DNA of 64,000 bases, from assembly GCF_018324385.1 (NCBI RefSeq), contig NZ_AP019536.1, positions 620,001-684,000 of the forward strand, in the 5' to 3' direction. The stretch's first letter is position 1, and each line of letters begins with the position of its first letter. This stretch comes from Ferrigenium kumadai (lineage in GTDB: Bacteria > Pseudomonadota > Gammaproteobacteria > Burkholderiales > Gallionellaceae). A program made the position numbers and the translations under genes. The notes beneath the pieces were generated by a model. The model searched no databases and was not told where the DNA came from. It worked only from the letters and a program-made list of their open reading frames with translations. Positions 8,819 to 17,010 of the stretch are shown piece by piece.

Positions 8819-10033
8819 GTGAAAACCAAGGAAAAGATCCTGATAGTGGACGATGACCCGAATCTCAGGAAGACGCTTGCCGATATCCTGACGGTCAAAG
8901 GTTACGCAACGGCTGTCGCCGCCAATGGGGCCGAGGCGATCGCGGCGGCGGAACATGGAATAGTCAGTCTGGCGCTGGTAGACCTGATGCTGCCGGACAT
9001 GCACGGACTTGAGGTCATGGCGCGCATCAAGGCCATATCTCCTTTGACGGAGGTGATCATTCTGACCGGCCATGCTTCCATGGACAGCGCCATCGAGGCT
9101 ACCGGGCGGGGCGCGTTCTCCTACCTCCTCAAGCCGTACCAGATGGATGAATTGCTGCAGAACATCCGGCACGCCGTAGAACGCAAGCAGGCACAGGAGG
9201 AGATACTCCGCCTGGCGTCATTCCCCAAGCTGACCCCCAATCCGGTGATCGAACTCGACTCTGCCGGCGAGGTGACCTATGCCAATCCGGTGGCCGAGAA
9301 ATTGTTTCCAGGCCTGATTGAGGCTGGGCAGTCACATCCACTGTTGCATGGTCTGAATGAACCGATTGCCGAGCTGCGCCGGAACAGGCCGATGAGCGAG
9401 GTGGTTCATGAGTCCGTTGTCGGCGAAGCGACCTATGAACTTCATGTTTCCTACGTCCAGGAAATCGACCTCATCCGTGTCTATGTGCTGGATATCAGCC
9501 AGCGCAAGCGCGCGGAGAAGGAGATCTACCTGCTCGCCACCACGGACAGCCTGACGGGCATCGCCAACCGCAGGGAGTTTTTCGGCATTCTGGAAAATGA
9601 GATGAATCGCGCCAGACGATACGGTAGCCCGTTGTCGTTGGTCATGTATGACCTCGACCACTTCAAGCGGGTAAACGATACTTACGGGCATGACGTGGGC
9701 GATGTCGTCTTGCAGACCGTCACCGGACTGGTGAAACAGAATATTCGTACGGTTGACGTCGCCGCGCGCTGGGGGGGGGAAGAGTTCATGGTGATGATGC
9801 CGCAGTCTGCCCTGGATGTCGCGAGAAGTGCGGCGGAGAGGCTGAGGCTGGCCGTCGCCTCCCACCCTTTCGACAAGGTCGGCGAAGTCACAGCGAGTTT
9901 CGGGGTGACCGCATTTGTGCCGCAGGACGATTCCAACTCGCTGCTGAAGAGGGTGGATGATGCCCTCTACCGGGCGAAGGAGCGGGGCCGGAACCGTGTC
10001 GAGGTTCTGGACGCCGAAGTGGATTTCAAATGA
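8819..10033 (+). CDS. Response regulator with receiver, PAS-like and GGDEF domains (diguanylate cyclase)
   Basis: This 404-residue protein has a receiver with phospho-acceptor Asp55 (ALVDLMLPD), a PAS-like module near residues 130-235, and a GGDEF domain near 240-400. The active-site motif is intact (RWGGEEF), so it should make c-di-GMP from two GTP. An RxxD product-inhibition site (RTVD) lies five residues before GGEEF, so feedback control is expected. The start is GTG 8819 with GAGAGG just upstream. The 3' end overlaps the next gene as ATGA at 10030-10033. Activation by phosphorylation from the adjacent kinases is the natural reading. Receiver and PAS are closely related to those of the HD-GYP protein that follows. 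Confidence 0.9.
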   Translation: MKTKEKILIVDDDPNLRKTLADILTVKGYATAVAANGAEAIAAAEHGIVSLALVDLMLPDMHGLEVMARIKAISPLTEVIILTGHASMDSAIEATGRGAFSYLLKPYQMDELLQNIRHAVERKQAQEEILRLASFPKLTPNPVIELDSAGEVTYANPVAEKLFPGLIEAGQSHPLLHGLNEPIAELRRNRPMSEVVHESVVGEATYELHVSYVQEIDLIRVYVLDISQRKRAEKEIYLLATTDSLTGIANRREFFGILENEMNRARRYGSPLSLVMYDLDHFKRVNDTYGHDVGDVVLQTVTGLVKQNIRTVDVAARWGGEEFMVMMPQSALDVARSAAERLRLAVASHPFDKVGEVTASFGVTAFVPQDDSNSLLKRVDDALYRAKERGRNRVEVLDAEVDFK

Positions 10034-11850
10034 AGAGTAATCCAAGAATCCTGATGGTGGATGATGACGCGAATCTTCGGAGGACGCTCACCGACATCCT
10101 GCAACTCAAGGGCTATGAGGTGGCGGCCGCAGGAAGCGGAGCGGAGGGAATTGCGGAGGCAGGGCGCGCCTTTGTAAGCGTGGCATTGATCGACCTCAAA
10201 CTGCCGGATATGTCCGGCATCGAGGTGATGGAAAAGATCAAGGCCATTTCTCCGCAAGCCGAGGCCATCATCCTGACCGGCCATGCCGCCATGGAAACCG
10301 CCATCGAGGCGACCAACAAGGGCGCATTCTCCTATCTGCTGAAACCCTACAAGATCGACGACCTGCTGCTGCACATCCGCCGTGCGGTCGACCGGCAGCA
10401 GGGGCAGCAGGAGATCCTGCGGCTGGCATCCTTTCCCAGGATGAATCCCAATCCCGTGCTTGAGGTCGATGCTGCGGGTGAGCTGACCTATCTCAACCCG
10501 GCCGCCGCGCGGGTTCTTCCCGATCTGGCCGTGGCACAGCCCGTGCGCGAGATGCTGGGAGACCTGTCGCCAGCCATCGGGAATGGCGAGCGCAAGGAAG
10601 TGGTGCGCGAGGTCATGGTCGGAAGCTCAACCTTTGAGCAATTCCTCTACCCGGTTCCGGAAAGCGACCGCGTCCGCATCTACATGCTCGATATCACCGA
10701 GCGCAAGGCGCATGAGATCAAGCTCAACCGGATCAATCGGTTGCTGCTCGCCATCCGAAAAGTCAACGAATATCTGCTGGTCGCCGAGAGCGAGGAGGCG
10801 CTGTATCGCTTCGTGTGCGAGGTGCTGAAAGGGCTTGAGGGCATCGTCGGTGTCATCATCGCCGTCAAGCAGCCGGACTACGTGCTGAAGCCTATCGCCT
10901 GGGCCGGATTCAGTGAGGAGATGATATCCGCCCTGAATCTCCGTTGGGATAAATCCGCGACAGGGGGCGGGATCATGGGTATTGCCGCCCGCGACGGGAA
11001 GCCCATGGTGGCCGACGATCTCGTGAACGATGCGCGCTATCAACCTTGGCTGCATGTCGTGCAGAAATGGGGGCTGGGATCCGCGGCGGCGGTGCCGCTG
11101 GTTGCGGAAGGCGAGGTGACTGGAGTGCTGTCGATCTATTCCGGGCAACGCAATGTCTTCGATGAGCAGTCCACCAACTTCCTGGCGGAAGCAGCCAGCG
11201 ATATCGCGATAGGTGTGCGTTCGTTGCGCCTGGACAGAGACCTGCACGCCACCCTCGATCACCTGCGGCGTTCGATGAACAGCACGGTCGAGGCCATCGC
11301 CGGCATGGTGGAGTTGCGCGACCCCTATACCGCGGGCCACGAGCGGCGCGTGGCGCAGCTGGCCCGGGCCATCGGCAAGGAAATGGGGCTGCCCGAGCGG
11401 CGGGTCGAGGGCTTGTATGTCATCGGTTACCTGCACGATATCGGCAAGATCGCCGTGCCTGCGGAGATATTGAGCAAGCCGACCAAGCTGATGGATATCG
11501 AGCTATCCATGGTCAAGGCGCATGTCCAGGCCGGATATGACATCCTGAAAAATCTGGAATTTCCCTGGCCGGTGGCGCAGGCCGTGTTGCAGCACCATGA
11601 GCGGCTCGACGGTTCGGGGTATCCGCAGGGACTCAATGCCCAGGACATCATTCTCGAAGCCAGGATACTGATGGTGGCTGATGTGGTCGAGGCGATGGCG
11701 AGTCATCGCCCCTATCGTTCCGCCGTCGGGTTCAGGGAGGCGATGTCGGAGATCACCGCGAACCGTGGCAAGTTATACGACGAGCATGTGGTCGATGCCT
11801 GCGTCAGCTTGTTCAACGTGAAAGGGTTCAGGTTCGACAGCAGTTTTTGA
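10030..11850 (+). CDS. Response regulator with receiver, PAS, GAF and HD-GYP domains (c-di-GMP phosphodiesterase)
   Basis: The product has 606 residues: receiver with Asp55 (ALIDLKLPD), PAS-like module (about 135-225), GAF domain (about 235-400) and HD-GYP domain (about 420-600). The metal-site motif HDIGKIAVP and the signature HHERLDGSGYP are intact, so hydrolysis of c-di-GMP is expected. The receiver and PAS halves match those of the upstream GGDEF protein closely. The pair therefore looks like a duplicated input module fitted with opposite output enzymes. Translation is coupled to the cyclase gene by an ATGA overlap, which would hold synthesis and breakdown at a fixed ratio. Confidence 0.9.
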   Translation: MKSNPRILMVDDDANLRRTLTDILQLKGYEVAAAGSGAEGIAEAGRAFVSVALIDLKLPDMSGIEVMEKIKAISPQAEAIILTGHAAMETAIEATNKGAFSYLLKPYKIDDLLLHIRRAVDRQQGQQEILRLASFPRMNPNPVLEVDAAGELTYLNPAAARVLPDLAVAQPVREMLGDLSPAIGNGERKEVVREVMVGSSTFEQFLYPVPESDRVRIYMLDITERKAHEIKLNRINRLLLAIRKVNEYLLVAESEEALYRFVCEVLKGLEGIVGVIIAVKQPDYVLKPIAWAGFSEEMISALNLRWDKSATGGGIMGIAARDGKPMVADDLVNDARYQPWLHVVQKWGLGSAAAVPLVAEGEVTGVLSIYSGQRNVFDEQSTNFLAEAASDIAIGVRSLRLDRDLHATLDHLRRSMNSTVEAIAGMVELRDPYTAGHERRVAQLARAIGKEMGLPERRVEGLYVIGYLHDIGKIAVPAEILSKPTKLMDIELSMVKAHVQAGYDILKNLEFPWPVAQAVLQHHERLDGSGYPQGLNAQDIILEARILMVADVVEAMASHRPYRSAVGFREAMSEITANRGKLYDEHVVDACVSLFNVKGFRFDSSF

Positions 11851-11901
11851 ACTGTCGTGTGAACTCCATGATGCATGGTGATATTTGTTTCGGCGGATTC
11901 C

Positions 11902-11930
11902 TTGACGAGTTCATGCGATTGAAAGACACT
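11902..11930 (+). promoter_or_regulatory. Candidate promoter, copy 1 of a shared element
   Basis: TTGACG at 11902-11907 is followed, after exactly 17 bases, by GACACT at 11925-11930. The same pair with the same spacing recurs at 13124-13152, and the surrounding 36 bases match at about 27 positions. The -35 element is near consensus and the -10 element is weak, so an activator may help. It precedes the GAF-HD-GYP gene by about 40 bases. Confidence 0.5.
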
Positions 11931-11970
11931 GCGCGCCACAGGATTTTTCTATCGGCCATACACGACAAAC

Positions 11971-13092
11971 ATGTTCGATCATCAGGATATCTTCGCCGCA
12001 TTGAACGGCAAATTGCCGTTGCCGGAAAAAATCGAGTGCGTCCATGGTTTGCTGAAGGATCGCTTTAGTTTCGTAGATCGCATCGCGGTAGCGATCTACG
12101 AGGGCAAGACCGACTTGCTGAGAACTTTTGTGCATAGCGGCGAAGACACGCCGTTGAGTCTCTATTCGGCCAAATTTTCCAACTCGGCATCGTTGCAGGA
12201 GATCCTGAAGGTTGGGCGCCCCCGCGTCATCAACGACCTCGACGTGTTCGGCAACGCGCCGGCCACGCACACCAGAAGCATCGCCGCCCATCAGTACAAA
12301 TCCAGTTACACCATGCCGATGCACCTGAATGGGGACTTCTTCGGCTTCCTGTTTTTCAACTCGTTCCAGAAGAACGTGTTCGACGAATCGGCACTGCATT
12401 ATCTGGATGTCATCGGACATTTGCTGTCATTGCTGGTGATACACGAGATGTCGAGCACCAGGAGTCTGGTGGCTTCGGTCAAGACGGCGACCAGCATGGC
12501 CCACCAGCGGGATTTCGAAACGGGCTCCCATCTCGACCGCATGTCGAACTATGCGCGCCTGATCGCCAGCGAAGTGGCGAACAAATACAGCCTTGACGAC
12601 GAGCTCGTGGAATATATCTTCCTGTTCTCCCCGCTGCACGACATCGGCAAGATAGGCATCCCGGACAGCATCCTGCTCAAGCCGGGCAAGCTGACGGAAG
12701 AGGAATTCGAAACCATGAAGGCCCATACCCTGAAGGGGGGCGAGATCATCGACACGATGCTGTCCAATCTGGGGCTGGATGACCTGCCGCATGCCGGGAT
12801 TCTGCGCAACATCGCGTTGCACCATCACGAGGCGGTCAACGGTAGCGGTTATCACGGGCTGACCGAAGAAGAGATCCCGATCGAGGCGAAGATCGTCGCG
12901 GTGGCCGATGTGTTCGATGCATTGACCAGCAGCCGTCCCTACAAGGAAGCCTGGAGCAACGACCGGGCGTTCGAGATGTTGCAGTCGATGGCGGGGAGCA
13001 AGTTCGACAGCGATTGCGTGGCCGCACTGATAAAGCGCCGCGAGGAAGTAGAGGCCATCCAGCGCCAGTTCAACGAGGATCGTCTGGGCTAG
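11971..13092 (+). CDS. GAF-HD-GYP domain protein (probable c-di-GMP phosphodiesterase)
   Basis: The 373-residue soluble protein has an N-terminal GAF-like sensor region (about 20-155) and an HD-GYP domain (about 175-350). HDIGKIGIP gives the metal-binding HD. The signature is HHHEAVNGSGYH, with histidine in place of the proline of GYP; the catalytic residues are otherwise kept. Unlike the previous gene it has no receiver, so its input must be a small ligand or partner. It is set apart from the upstream operon by 120 bases that carry a candidate promoter, and shares that promoter type with ydbH downstream. The start at 11971 lacks a strong ribosome binding site. Confidence 0.82.
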   Translation: MFDHQDIFAALNGKLPLPEKIECVHGLLKDRFSFVDRIAVAIYEGKTDLLRTFVHSGEDTPLSLYSAKFSNSASLQEILKVGRPRVINDLDVFGNAPATHTRSIAAHQYKSSYTMPMHLNGDFFGFLFFNSFQKNVFDESALHYLDVIGHLLSLLVIHEMSSTRSLVASVKTATSMAHQRDFETGSHLDRMSNYARLIASEVANKYSLDDELVEYIFLFSPLHDIGKIGIPDSILLKPGKLTEEEFETMKAHTLKGGEIIDTMLSNLGLDDLPHAGILRNIALHHHEAVNGSGYHGLTEEEIPIEAKIVAVADVFDALTSSRPYKEAWSNDRAFEMLQSMAGSKFDSDCVAALIKRREEVEAIQRQFNEDRLG

Positions 13093-13123
13093 TTTTCCCT
13101 TCGTATGTACGGTGTCTGCTTTC

Positions 13124-13152
13124 TTGACGAAGCCGTGCGGTTGCGTGACACT
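13124..13152 (+). promoter_or_regulatory. Candidate promoter, copy 2 of a shared element
   Basis: TTGACG at 13124-13129 and GACACT at 13147-13152 are separated by 17 bases, exactly as in the copy at 11902-11930. The conserved bases continue between the boxes (a TGCG-TTG core). It lies 34 bases upstream of the ydbH-like gene, placing a transcript start near 13159. Confidence 0.5.
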
Positions 13153-13185
13153 TTTTCACCATAACCACGTTTCAAGGGCTTCGCC

Positions 13186-15162
13186 ATGTCAGCGTCCGAA
13201 CAGCATGACGCCATCGCCAGCAGGGCGCTGTGTCAGGCGATGACCTATATCAAGCAGTGCCGTGCCTGGTGTGTGCTCCTCTGGCTGCTGCCTGCTGCGG
13301 CGTATGCCGCCGAAATTTCCCTGAATGTGGCCGATATCGTTGCGCCGGATTTTTCCGCGCGCGGCATCGCGCTGACCTTGCCGCAGGACGGTTCCGCCGA
13401 GCTGAGTTTCGATGAACTGCATGTGCAGCGTCACGAGTTTCGCCGCGCGCGGCTGCATTGTGCGCGCTTCGACTTGTCCACCACGGAAATGAGCTGCCGC
13501 GGCGGCAGTCTGGACAAATTGCCGGGCGTGGCGATGGAGTTCGGCTACCGGTTCCGCAATGGTGAGTGGCGATTCTCGGCGCAGTTGCACAATGCACCGG
13601 CCAAGGGGCTGGCGGCCTTCCTGTCTGCGGATATGCCTCGACCCACCCATGGAGCGCTGGACGGAACCCTGCACGCCGCCGGCGATGGCGCAGGTGCGAG
13701 CGAACTCGGCGCGGATTTGCAGCTCGCCGATGTCGGGTTCAGCGATGCGGCCGGACTGCATGCGGCGGAGAAACTGCGCGGCACGATGAAATTGGCGGCG
13801 ACGCGCAGCGGAAAGCGGTGGAACTGGCAGGGTGACATCGCATGGCAGTCCGGCGAGCTGTTCTGGCAGCCGCTATATCTGGCCGGTAGCGGCGGACGCA
13901 GCCTGAGCGCATCCGGCAGCTTTGATGGGACGTACCTCGTGGTCGATCGGGCTGTTGCCGTATTGCCACAGATCGGCAGCGTGCAGTTCGCCGCACAGTG
14001 GGACGTCAAGCAAAGTGCTCTGGTCGAGGCCTCGGCGCACGGCGACGATCTTGCGCTGGAGCGGTTGTTCGCCGATTACGCCAAACCCTTCCTGGCGCAG
14101 AGCGCACTGGCGGAAGCGACACTGTCCGGTCATGCTGACGTGGACTGGAGCTATCGCGACGGTGCGACGCAGGCATTGCGCCTGACCCTGCGCGATGCGG
14201 GTATCGCCGATGCGCAGCAGCGTTTCGCCTGGCGCGGGGTGAACACGGCAATCGAATGGCAGCCCGATGCGGTGCGTGCCGCAGACATCGCCTTTGCGGG
14301 CGGGGAATTGCTCGGCGTTCCGTTCGGCAGCGCGAAATGGCAGGTGCAGATGCACGGCTTGGAGCTCGGCATGAACCAGGCGGTGTTGCCGCTGCTGGAC
14401 GGCAAGCTGGAGTTGCGAGATCTCCGCCTGTGGCGCGCAGGCAACGACTGGCGCTGGCAATTCGGCGCGGCTTTGAGCGGCATCTCGATGGAGCAAGTCA
14501 GCCGGGCGATGGGCTGGCCGGAGATGCTGGGCACCCTGGCGGGGCGCATTCCCAGAGTGAGCTACGACGGCGCGGAGATCCGGACGGACGGCGCATTGCT
14601 GTTCAATGTGTTCGACGGCACGGTAGTGGCGAGCCAGCTCAGGCTGGTCGAGCCGTTCGGGCGTGCGCCGCGACTGTATGGCAACCTCAGCATGCGCGAG
14701 CTCGACCTCGACTTGCTGACGCACACTTTTTCGTTCGGCAACATGCAGGGCCGCATCGACGCGGACGTGAGTAACCTGGAGTTGCAGGACTGGCTGCCGG
14801 CGCGTTTCGATGCGCGCATCGAAAGCAGCCCCGGAAACTATCCCAAAAAGATCAGTCAAAAGGCGGTGCAGAACATCTCCGCGCTGGGCGGCGCGGGCGC
14901 GGCGGCCGCGATCCAGCGCAGTTACCTGCGTTTCTTCGAGAATTTCGGCTATGACCGCATCGGCTGGCGCTGCGCATTGCGCAACGGCGTGTGCGCCATG
15001 GGCGGCGTGGACAACGGCAACGGCGGTGCTTACGCCATCGTGAAGGGCGGCGGCATTCCGGCAATCACCGTCATGGGCTACAATCGCTCCGTCTCATGGG
15101 ACGAACTGGTTACCCGCCTGAAGCGAGTGACGCAGGGCAATATGCAGGCCGTGGTCAAATAA
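13186..15162 (+). CDS. ydbH: YdbH-like AsmA-superfamily protein (intermembrane lipid transport)
   Basis: The 658-residue protein has an N-terminal membrane or signal segment (VLLWLLPAAAYA) and then a long run of beta-rich repeats. The conserved C-terminal YdbH-type region contains the ISQKAVQNISALGG and RNGVCAMGGV motifs. In E. coli, YdbH, YhdP and TamB are AsmA-like proteins that bridge the two membranes and move phospholipid, and YdbH works with the lipoprotein YnbE and the periplasmic YdbL. All three genes are present here in that order, which is the strongest support. E. coli YdbH has about 880 residues, so this one is clearly shorter. AAGGG at 13174-13178 fits ATG 13186; ATG 13240 would give a cleaner signal segment and is an alternative. 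Confidence 0.85.
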   Translation: MSASEQHDAIASRALCQAMTYIKQCRAWCVLLWLLPAAAYAAEISLNVADIVAPDFSARGIALTLPQDGSAELSFDELHVQRHEFRRARLHCARFDLSTTEMSCRGGSLDKLPGVAMEFGYRFRNGEWRFSAQLHNAPAKGLAAFLSADMPRPTHGALDGTLHAAGDGAGASELGADLQLADVGFSDAAGLHAAEKLRGTMKLAATRSGKRWNWQGDIAWQSGELFWQPLYLAGSGGRSLSASGSFDGTYLVVDRAVAVLPQIGSVQFAAQWDVKQSALVEASAHGDDLALERLFADYAKPFLAQSALAEATLSGHADVDWSYRDGATQALRLTLRDAGIADAQQRFAWRGVNTAIEWQPDAVRAADIAFAGGELLGVPFGSAKWQVQMHGLELGMNQAVLPLLDGKLELRDLRLWRAGNDWRWQFGAALSGISMEQVSRAMGWPEMLGTLAGRIPRVSYDGAEIRTDGALLFNVFDGTVVASQLRLVEPFGRAPRLYGNLSMRELDLDLLTHTFSFGNMQGRIDADVSNLELQDWLPARFDARIESSPGNYPKKISQKAVQNISALGGAGAAAAIQRSYLRFFENFGYDRIGWRCALRNGVCAMGGVDNGNGGAYAIVKGGGIPAITVMGYNRSVSWDELVTRLKRVTQGNMQAVVK

Positions 15163-15172
15163 AGGAGCAACT

Positions 15173-15373
15173 ATGAAAAAAATTTGGATCGTCATGCCGC
15201 TCGCAGTTTTTGCCTTGAGCGCCTGCGTCACTATCAACATCTACTTCCCCGCCGCCGCGGCGGAAAAGGCCGCGGACAAGATCATCGAGGAAGTGTGGCA
15301 GACCCAGAAGGCCGATAAGCCTGCCCCGAAGGCCGACAAACCCGCAGAACCTGCCGAGAAGGAGCAGAAATGA
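15173..15373 (+). CDS. ynbE: YnbE-like outer-membrane lipoprotein
   Basis: A 66-residue lipoprotein with a short hydrophobic leader and the lipobox LSAC (Cys18). After it comes the YnbE-type stretch VTINIYFPAAAAEKAADKII, which in E. coli YnbE adds a strand to YdbH at the outer membrane. The C-terminal third is a low-complexity Lys/Pro/Ala/Glu tail not needed for the family call. GGAGC at 15163-15167 serves as ribosome binding site. The stop overlaps the ydbL start (ATGA at 15370-15373), so the two are coupled. Confidence 0.85.
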   Translation: MKKIWIVMPLAVFALSACVTINIYFPAAAAEKAADKIIEEVWQTQKADKPAPKADKPAEPAEKEQK

Positions 15374-15786
15374 TGAAGAACCTGTTCAAATTTATCGTAT
15401 CCCTGTTTGCGCTCACCGCCGCGCTGAACGCCTTCGCTGTGGACCTCGAGATCAACACGCCGGGCGTCAATGCCATCAAACAGAGCATGCAGGCGCGCCA
15501 CGCGCAGCTGGCACCGCTCTATGCCAGCGGCGCAGTGGGGCTGACCTCAGACGGCATGATTACCCTGCGCGATGCCGGTGCCGTGCCGCTTGCCCAGCGC
15601 CAGGCGGTGAATGCGCTGGTCGCCGCCGAGAATCAGGACCGCAACGCGCTGTATGCCGAGATCGCCAACGCCAACGGCCATCCAGAATGGCAAGGCGAGA
15701 TCCGCAGCACCTTCGCTCAGCGCTGGATACAGCGCGCACAGCCGGGGTGGTGGGTACAAAGCGGCGGCGGCTGGACTCAGAAGTAA
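15370..15786 (+). CDS. ydbL: YdbL-like periplasmic protein (DUF1318)
   Basis: The 138-residue protein has a cleavable signal peptide (ending LNAFAVDL) and the DUF1318 pattern: an early helix IKQSMQARHAQL, a GLTSDGMITLRD segment and a C-terminal WIQRAQPGWWVQ region. In E. coli YdbL prevents wrong assembly of the YdbH-YnbE bridge. It is the last gene of the operon; a strong terminator follows 15 bases later. Confidence 0.88.
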   Translation: MMKNLFKFIVSLFALTAALNAFAVDLEINTPGVNAIKQSMQARHAQLAPLYASGAVGLTSDGMITLRDAGAVPLAQRQAVNALVAAENQDRNALYAEIANANGHPEWQGEIRSTFAQRWIQRAQPGWWVQSGGGWTQK

Positions 15787-15800
15787 TCTCCTTTTCTCCG

Positions 15801-15832
15801 GCCTCTCTCCCCTCGCGGGAGAGAGGCTTTTT
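15801..15832 (+). terminator. Rho-independent terminator of the ydbH operon
   Basis: A perfect 11-base stem, GCCTCTCTCCC at 15801-15811 and GGGAGAGAGGC at 15817-15827, encloses a five-base loop and is followed by TTTTT at 15828-15832. Confidence 0.93.
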
Positions 15833-15847
15833 CACCATGTGATCATA

Positions 15848-16621
15848 ATGAATCCCACCCTTGTCTTTGACATCGAAACCATTCCTGACATCGCCGGGCT
15901 GCGCGCGCTCTATGAAGTTGATAGCGCGGTCAGCGACAAGGAGGTGGCGGAGATGGCCTTCCAGATGCGCCGCCAGAGGACCGGCAGCGACTTCCTGCAA
16001 CATCACCTGCAGCGCGTCGCGGCGATCTCCTGCGTGCTGCGCGAGGGGGACAATTTTCGCGTGTGGTCGCTGGGCGAGCCGGACGAGGACGAAGGCAGCA
16101 TCATCAAGCGTTTCTTCGATGGCATCGAGAAATACACGCCGCAACTGGTGAGCTGGAACGGCGGCGGCTTCGATCTGCCGGTGCTGCACTACCGCGGCCT
16201 GATCCACGGCATCCAGTGCCCGCGTTACTGGGACATGGGCGAGGACGACCGTGACTTCAAGTGGAACAACTACATCAGTCGCTACCACACGCGCCACCTC
16301 GACCTGATGGACTTGCTCGCGATGTACACCGGCCGTGCCAACGCGCCGCTGGACGAACTGGCGAAACTGATCGGCTTCCCCGGCAAACTGGGCATGGACG
16401 GCAGCAAGGTGTGGGATGCCTACCGGGATGGACGCCTGAACGAGATTCGCAACTATTGCGAGACCGACGTGGTGAACACGTATCTGGTATTCGCACGCTT
16501 CCAGTTGATGCGCGGCCAGTTCACCCAGGCGCGCTATGAGCATGAACTGGAACTGGTGCGCGGCATGCTGGCGAAATCCGCCGAGCCTCACTGGGCGGAG
16601 TATCTCGCCGCCTGGAAGTGA
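15848..16621 (+). CDS. Predicted 3'-5' exonuclease of the PolB-like DEDDy family
   Basis: The 257-residue protein opens with LVFDIETIPD, carrying the first Asp and Glu of a DEDD exonuclease. LVSWNGGGFDLPVL supplies the second Asp, and the last motif is in NYCETDVVNTYLVF. This is the pattern of the stand-alone 'predicted 3'-5' exonuclease' family related to the PolB proofreading domain. Its role is not well known; repair or removal of single-stranded ends is plausible. The start at 15848 comes 16 bases after the ydbL terminator, so the promoter must overlap that region. The stop overlaps a possible GTG of the next gene. Confidence 0.8.
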   Translation: MNPTLVFDIETIPDIAGLRALYEVDSAVSDKEVAEMAFQMRRQRTGSDFLQHHLQRVAAISCVLREGDNFRVWSLGEPDEDEGSIIKRFFDGIEKYTPQLVSWNGGGFDLPVLHYRGLIHGIQCPRYWDMGEDDRDFKWNNYISRYHTRHLDLMDLLAMYTGRANAPLDELAKLIGFPGKLGMDGSKVWDAYRDGRLNEIRNYCETDVVNTYLVFARFQLMRGQFTQARYEHELELVRGMLAKSAEPHWAEYLAAWK

Positions 16622-16623
16622 CC

Positions 16624-17001
16624 ATGCACAAACTGCGCAAACCCTGGCTCGCACTCGGGTGGCTGTGGGTCGCCGCTCTCGTGTATGTCTCGCTCACGCC
16701 CAACCCGCCCGATGCCGTGCGGTTCCTGAATGCCGACAAGCTGGAACATGCGCTCGCATATTGTCTGCTGATGTTGTGGTTCAGTCAGGTGTACGTGCGC
16801 CGCACCCAACGCCTGTTCACTGCGGCATTGATGATCGCGATGGGCATTGCCATGGAGTTCCTGCAGGGCATGACCGGCTTCCGCTCGTTCCAATACGCCG
16901 ACATGGTGGCGAATTCCATCGGCGTGCTGCTGGGCTGGGCGTGGGCGCGCACCTCATTGGGACGCATCGGGCGTGCGCTTGAAACAAGATTTTTGAAATA
17001 G
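16624..17001 (+). CDS. VanZ-like small integral membrane protein
   Basis: The 125-residue product has four predicted membrane helices and the VanZ-like pattern: an early YVSLTPNPP after helix 1, DKLEHALAYCLL in helix 2, and EFLQGMTGFRSFQYADMVANSIG later. This family contains VanZ of glycopeptide resistance, but most members are of unknown function and this one should not be read as a resistance gene. ATG 16624 is preferred to GTG 16618, which overlaps the exonuclease stop. Same strand and two-base gap suggest joint transcription with the exonuclease and rlmD. Confidence 0.75.
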   Translation: MHKLRKPWLALGWLWVAALVYVSLTPNPPDAVRFLNADKLEHALAYCLLMLWFSQVYVRRTQRLFTAALMIAMGIAMEFLQGMTGFRSFQYADMVANSIGVLLGWAWARTSLGRIGRALETRFLK

Positions 17002-17010
17002 CTGAACGAT

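Noticed and set aside
16624..17001. VanZ-like gene as antibiotic resistance
   Set aside because: No vanHAX-type genes are near, and the family is broad with mostly unknown roles.
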